Below the pieces are notes generated by a model, which had not been told where the DNA came from, made no database searches, and worked only from the letters and a program-made list of their open reading frames with translations. The position numbers and the translations under genes are program-made. 64,000 nt of DNA from Rhodobacteraceae bacterium D3-12 (GTDB lineage Bacteria > Pseudomonadota > Alphaproteobacteria > Rhodobacterales > Rhodobacteraceae): the NCBI GenBank assembly GCA_025916135.1, contig CP104793.1:992001-1056000 (forward strand), given 5' to 3'. Positions within the stretch are counted from its first letter, which is position 1. Each line of letters starts with the position of its first letter. Positions 62,950 through 64,000 of the stretch are shown here, piece by piece.

Positions 62950-64000
62950 ATGCAGGCAAATCCAAGGATTGTTTTGGGCGTCATTATGGCCGCAGTCGCG
63001 GTTTTGGCAGGGTTTGCCGCGCTGAGCGGAGGTTTTTGGGTCGCCAAGCATGAGACCGATACGCTTCATTTGTTCGATATTGTCCTGCGTCGCGCCGCGG
63101 GGGAGGTGCCCCATATAGATTATATGACCCCTTTGGGGGTGCTGGCGTTTGAGCCATTCGCGCTGTTGCATCGCGCGGGGCTTGAGCTGGGGGCGGCGTT
63201 GGTTTGGGGGCAGGTATTGGTGGCGGCTGTGTTGGCGCCAGCGGCGTGGTGGGTCGCGGTGCGGCGCATGCCGATGCCGGTGGCCATCGCGTTTGGCCTG
63301 ATGATCGTGCTGTTGGCCGCAGGGATGGTCTATGGCGGGACCGACACCAAGCTGTCGCTGTCGATGCATTACAACCGCTGGGCCTGGGCGTTGGCGTTTT
63401 TGGCGTTGGCCGTTGTGGCCTTGCCCGCAGAGCGCGAAGCGCCGTTGGCTGACGGGTGTGTTGTTGGCTTGGCGATGGCTGCGCTGGCGGTGATCAAGGC
63501 GACGTATTTTGTGGCCTTTGCCCCGGCGGTTTTGGTTGGGTTGGTCCTGCGTGGGATGGGGCGGACCTTGGGCGTGGCGGCATTGGCGGGGCTTGGGGTG
63601 CTCGGCGTGCTGACGCTTTCCTTTGGGGGGGCGATTTGGTCCGCTTATGTCGGTGATTTGCTGGCGGTCATGGGTTCGGACGTGCGGGCGGCCCCGGCGG
63701 GGGCGGCATGGGCCGAGGTTGTGCTGTCGCCGAAATACGCCGGCAGCACATTTCTGGCTGTGGCGACGGTGATGATGCTGCGCAGAAGGCCGGAGCACCG
63801 GGGTGTTTGGCTGGTTCTGGCGCTGATGCTGCCCGGCGCGCTTTATGCGACGTATCAGAATTTTGGCAATGACCCGATGTGGTTGCTGTTCTGGGCGGTG
63901 GTGATGTTCTCCCTGCCCGAGGCGGCAGTTGGCTGGGGTCGGGAGAGGGTGATCGGGGCTGTGGCCGTGGCTTTGATCCTGCCGGTGGCGTTGAACATCG
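62950..64000 (+). CDS. Polytopic membrane protein, 3'-truncated by the window edge
   Basis: The frame opens with ATG at 62950 and is still open at base 64000 (350 codons). At least nine hydrophobic segments are visible, beginning VLGVIMAAVAVLAGFAALSGG. Loop sequences such as HIDYMTPLGVLAFEPFAL resemble membrane glycosyltransferases of the GT-C/ArnT kind that use polyprenyl-linked sugars, but no catalytic motif is certain. It is divergent from the AAA ATPase gene, 179 bases apart. Confidence 0.7.
   Translation, partial: MQANPRIVLGVIMAAVAVLAGFAALSGGFWVAKHETDTLHLFDIVLRRAAGEVPHIDYMTPLGVLAFEPFALLHRAGLELGAALVWGQVLVAAVLAPAAWWVAVRRMPMPVAIAFGLMIVLLAAGMVYGGTDTKLSLSMHYNRWAWALAFLALAVVALPAEREAPLADGCVVGLAMAALAVIKATYFVAFAPAVLVGLVLRGMGRTLGVAALAGLGVLGVLTLSFGGAIWSAYVGDLLAVMGSDVRAAPAGAAWAEVVLSPKYAGSTFLAVATVMMLRRRPEHRGVWLVLALMLPGALYATYQNFGNDPMWLLFWAVVMFSLPEAAVGWGRERVIGAVAVALILPVALNI

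Overview
The window looks like a chromosomal segment of a marine alphaproteobacterium of the Rhodobacteraceae (Roseobacter group). The grounds are high GC, a SAM-II riboswitch before metZ, an alphaproteobacterial LexA box before mmcB, a tRNA-His without an encoded G-1, an adjacent psd-pssA-pmtA phospholipid module, and several small families (DUF6324, DUF6446, DUF6476, DUF2125) that I associate with this group. Most of it is core housekeeping DNA. I see no prophage, transposase, CRISPR array or plasmid functions. About 60 protein genes, one tRNA, one riboswitch and several short interspersed repeats can be supported.

Layout. 1-10.9 kb: 3' part of a sulfatase, ETF-ubiquinone oxidoreductase, a TPR protein overlapping ispE, SOS-controlled mmcB, a GST, an acetyltransferase, tRNA-His, a lipoprotein and an RluA-family pseudouridine synthase. 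11-15.5 kb: rpoH, then psd-pssA-pmtA (phosphatidylethanolamine synthesis and methylation) and a membrane dipeptidase. pmtA and the dipeptidase each carry one single-base frameshift. 15.8-28.9 kb: purD, a HAD hydrolase, xseA, alkB, a fused NuoE-NuoF type flavoprotein, a lysoplasmalogenase, a lytic transglycosylase, and the ftsY-hypothetical-DMT transporter-yciB cluster. 29-38 kb: GST, alpha/beta hydrolase, SAM-II/metZ, a small ORF plus DUF4386 gene behind a MerR/SoxR-like operator, folE2, a DUF1127 protein, trkH and a ThDP-dependent decarboxylase.

38-49 kb: a degenerate trypsin-like protein with SPOR and peptidoglycan-binding domains, glyQ-DUF6446-glyS, an unusual PEP-utilising enzyme, a SleB-like hydrolase, a DUF2125 protein and a ChaC-like enzyme. 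49.3-52.7 kb: a MotA/ExbB-like channel gene followed by a MotB/OmpA-like gene whose product has about 500 residues of coiled coil. This looks like an ion-driven stator of unassigned function. 52.8-57.8 kb: a MOSC protein, fhs and folD (one-carbon metabolism), then a recent tandem duplication of a membrane LytTR regulator whose first copy is broken. 57.8-64 kb: pdeM and an Lhr-type helicase (DNA-damage response), repeat-rich intergenic DNA, an AAA ATPase and the start of a polytopic membrane protein.

The strongest leads for something new are the stator pair at 49.3-52.7 kb, the tandem duplication at 56.2-57.6 kb, the two frameshifts, a 5' leader that hides a ribosome-binding site beneath a MerR-type promoter (32.2 kb), an unassigned structured stretch before mmcB (6.43-6.78 kb), and two families of hairpin-forming repeats that each occur twice in inverted orientation. 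Base composition also changes sides: the + strand is mainly C-rich up to about 38 kb and mostly G-rich after about 47 kb.
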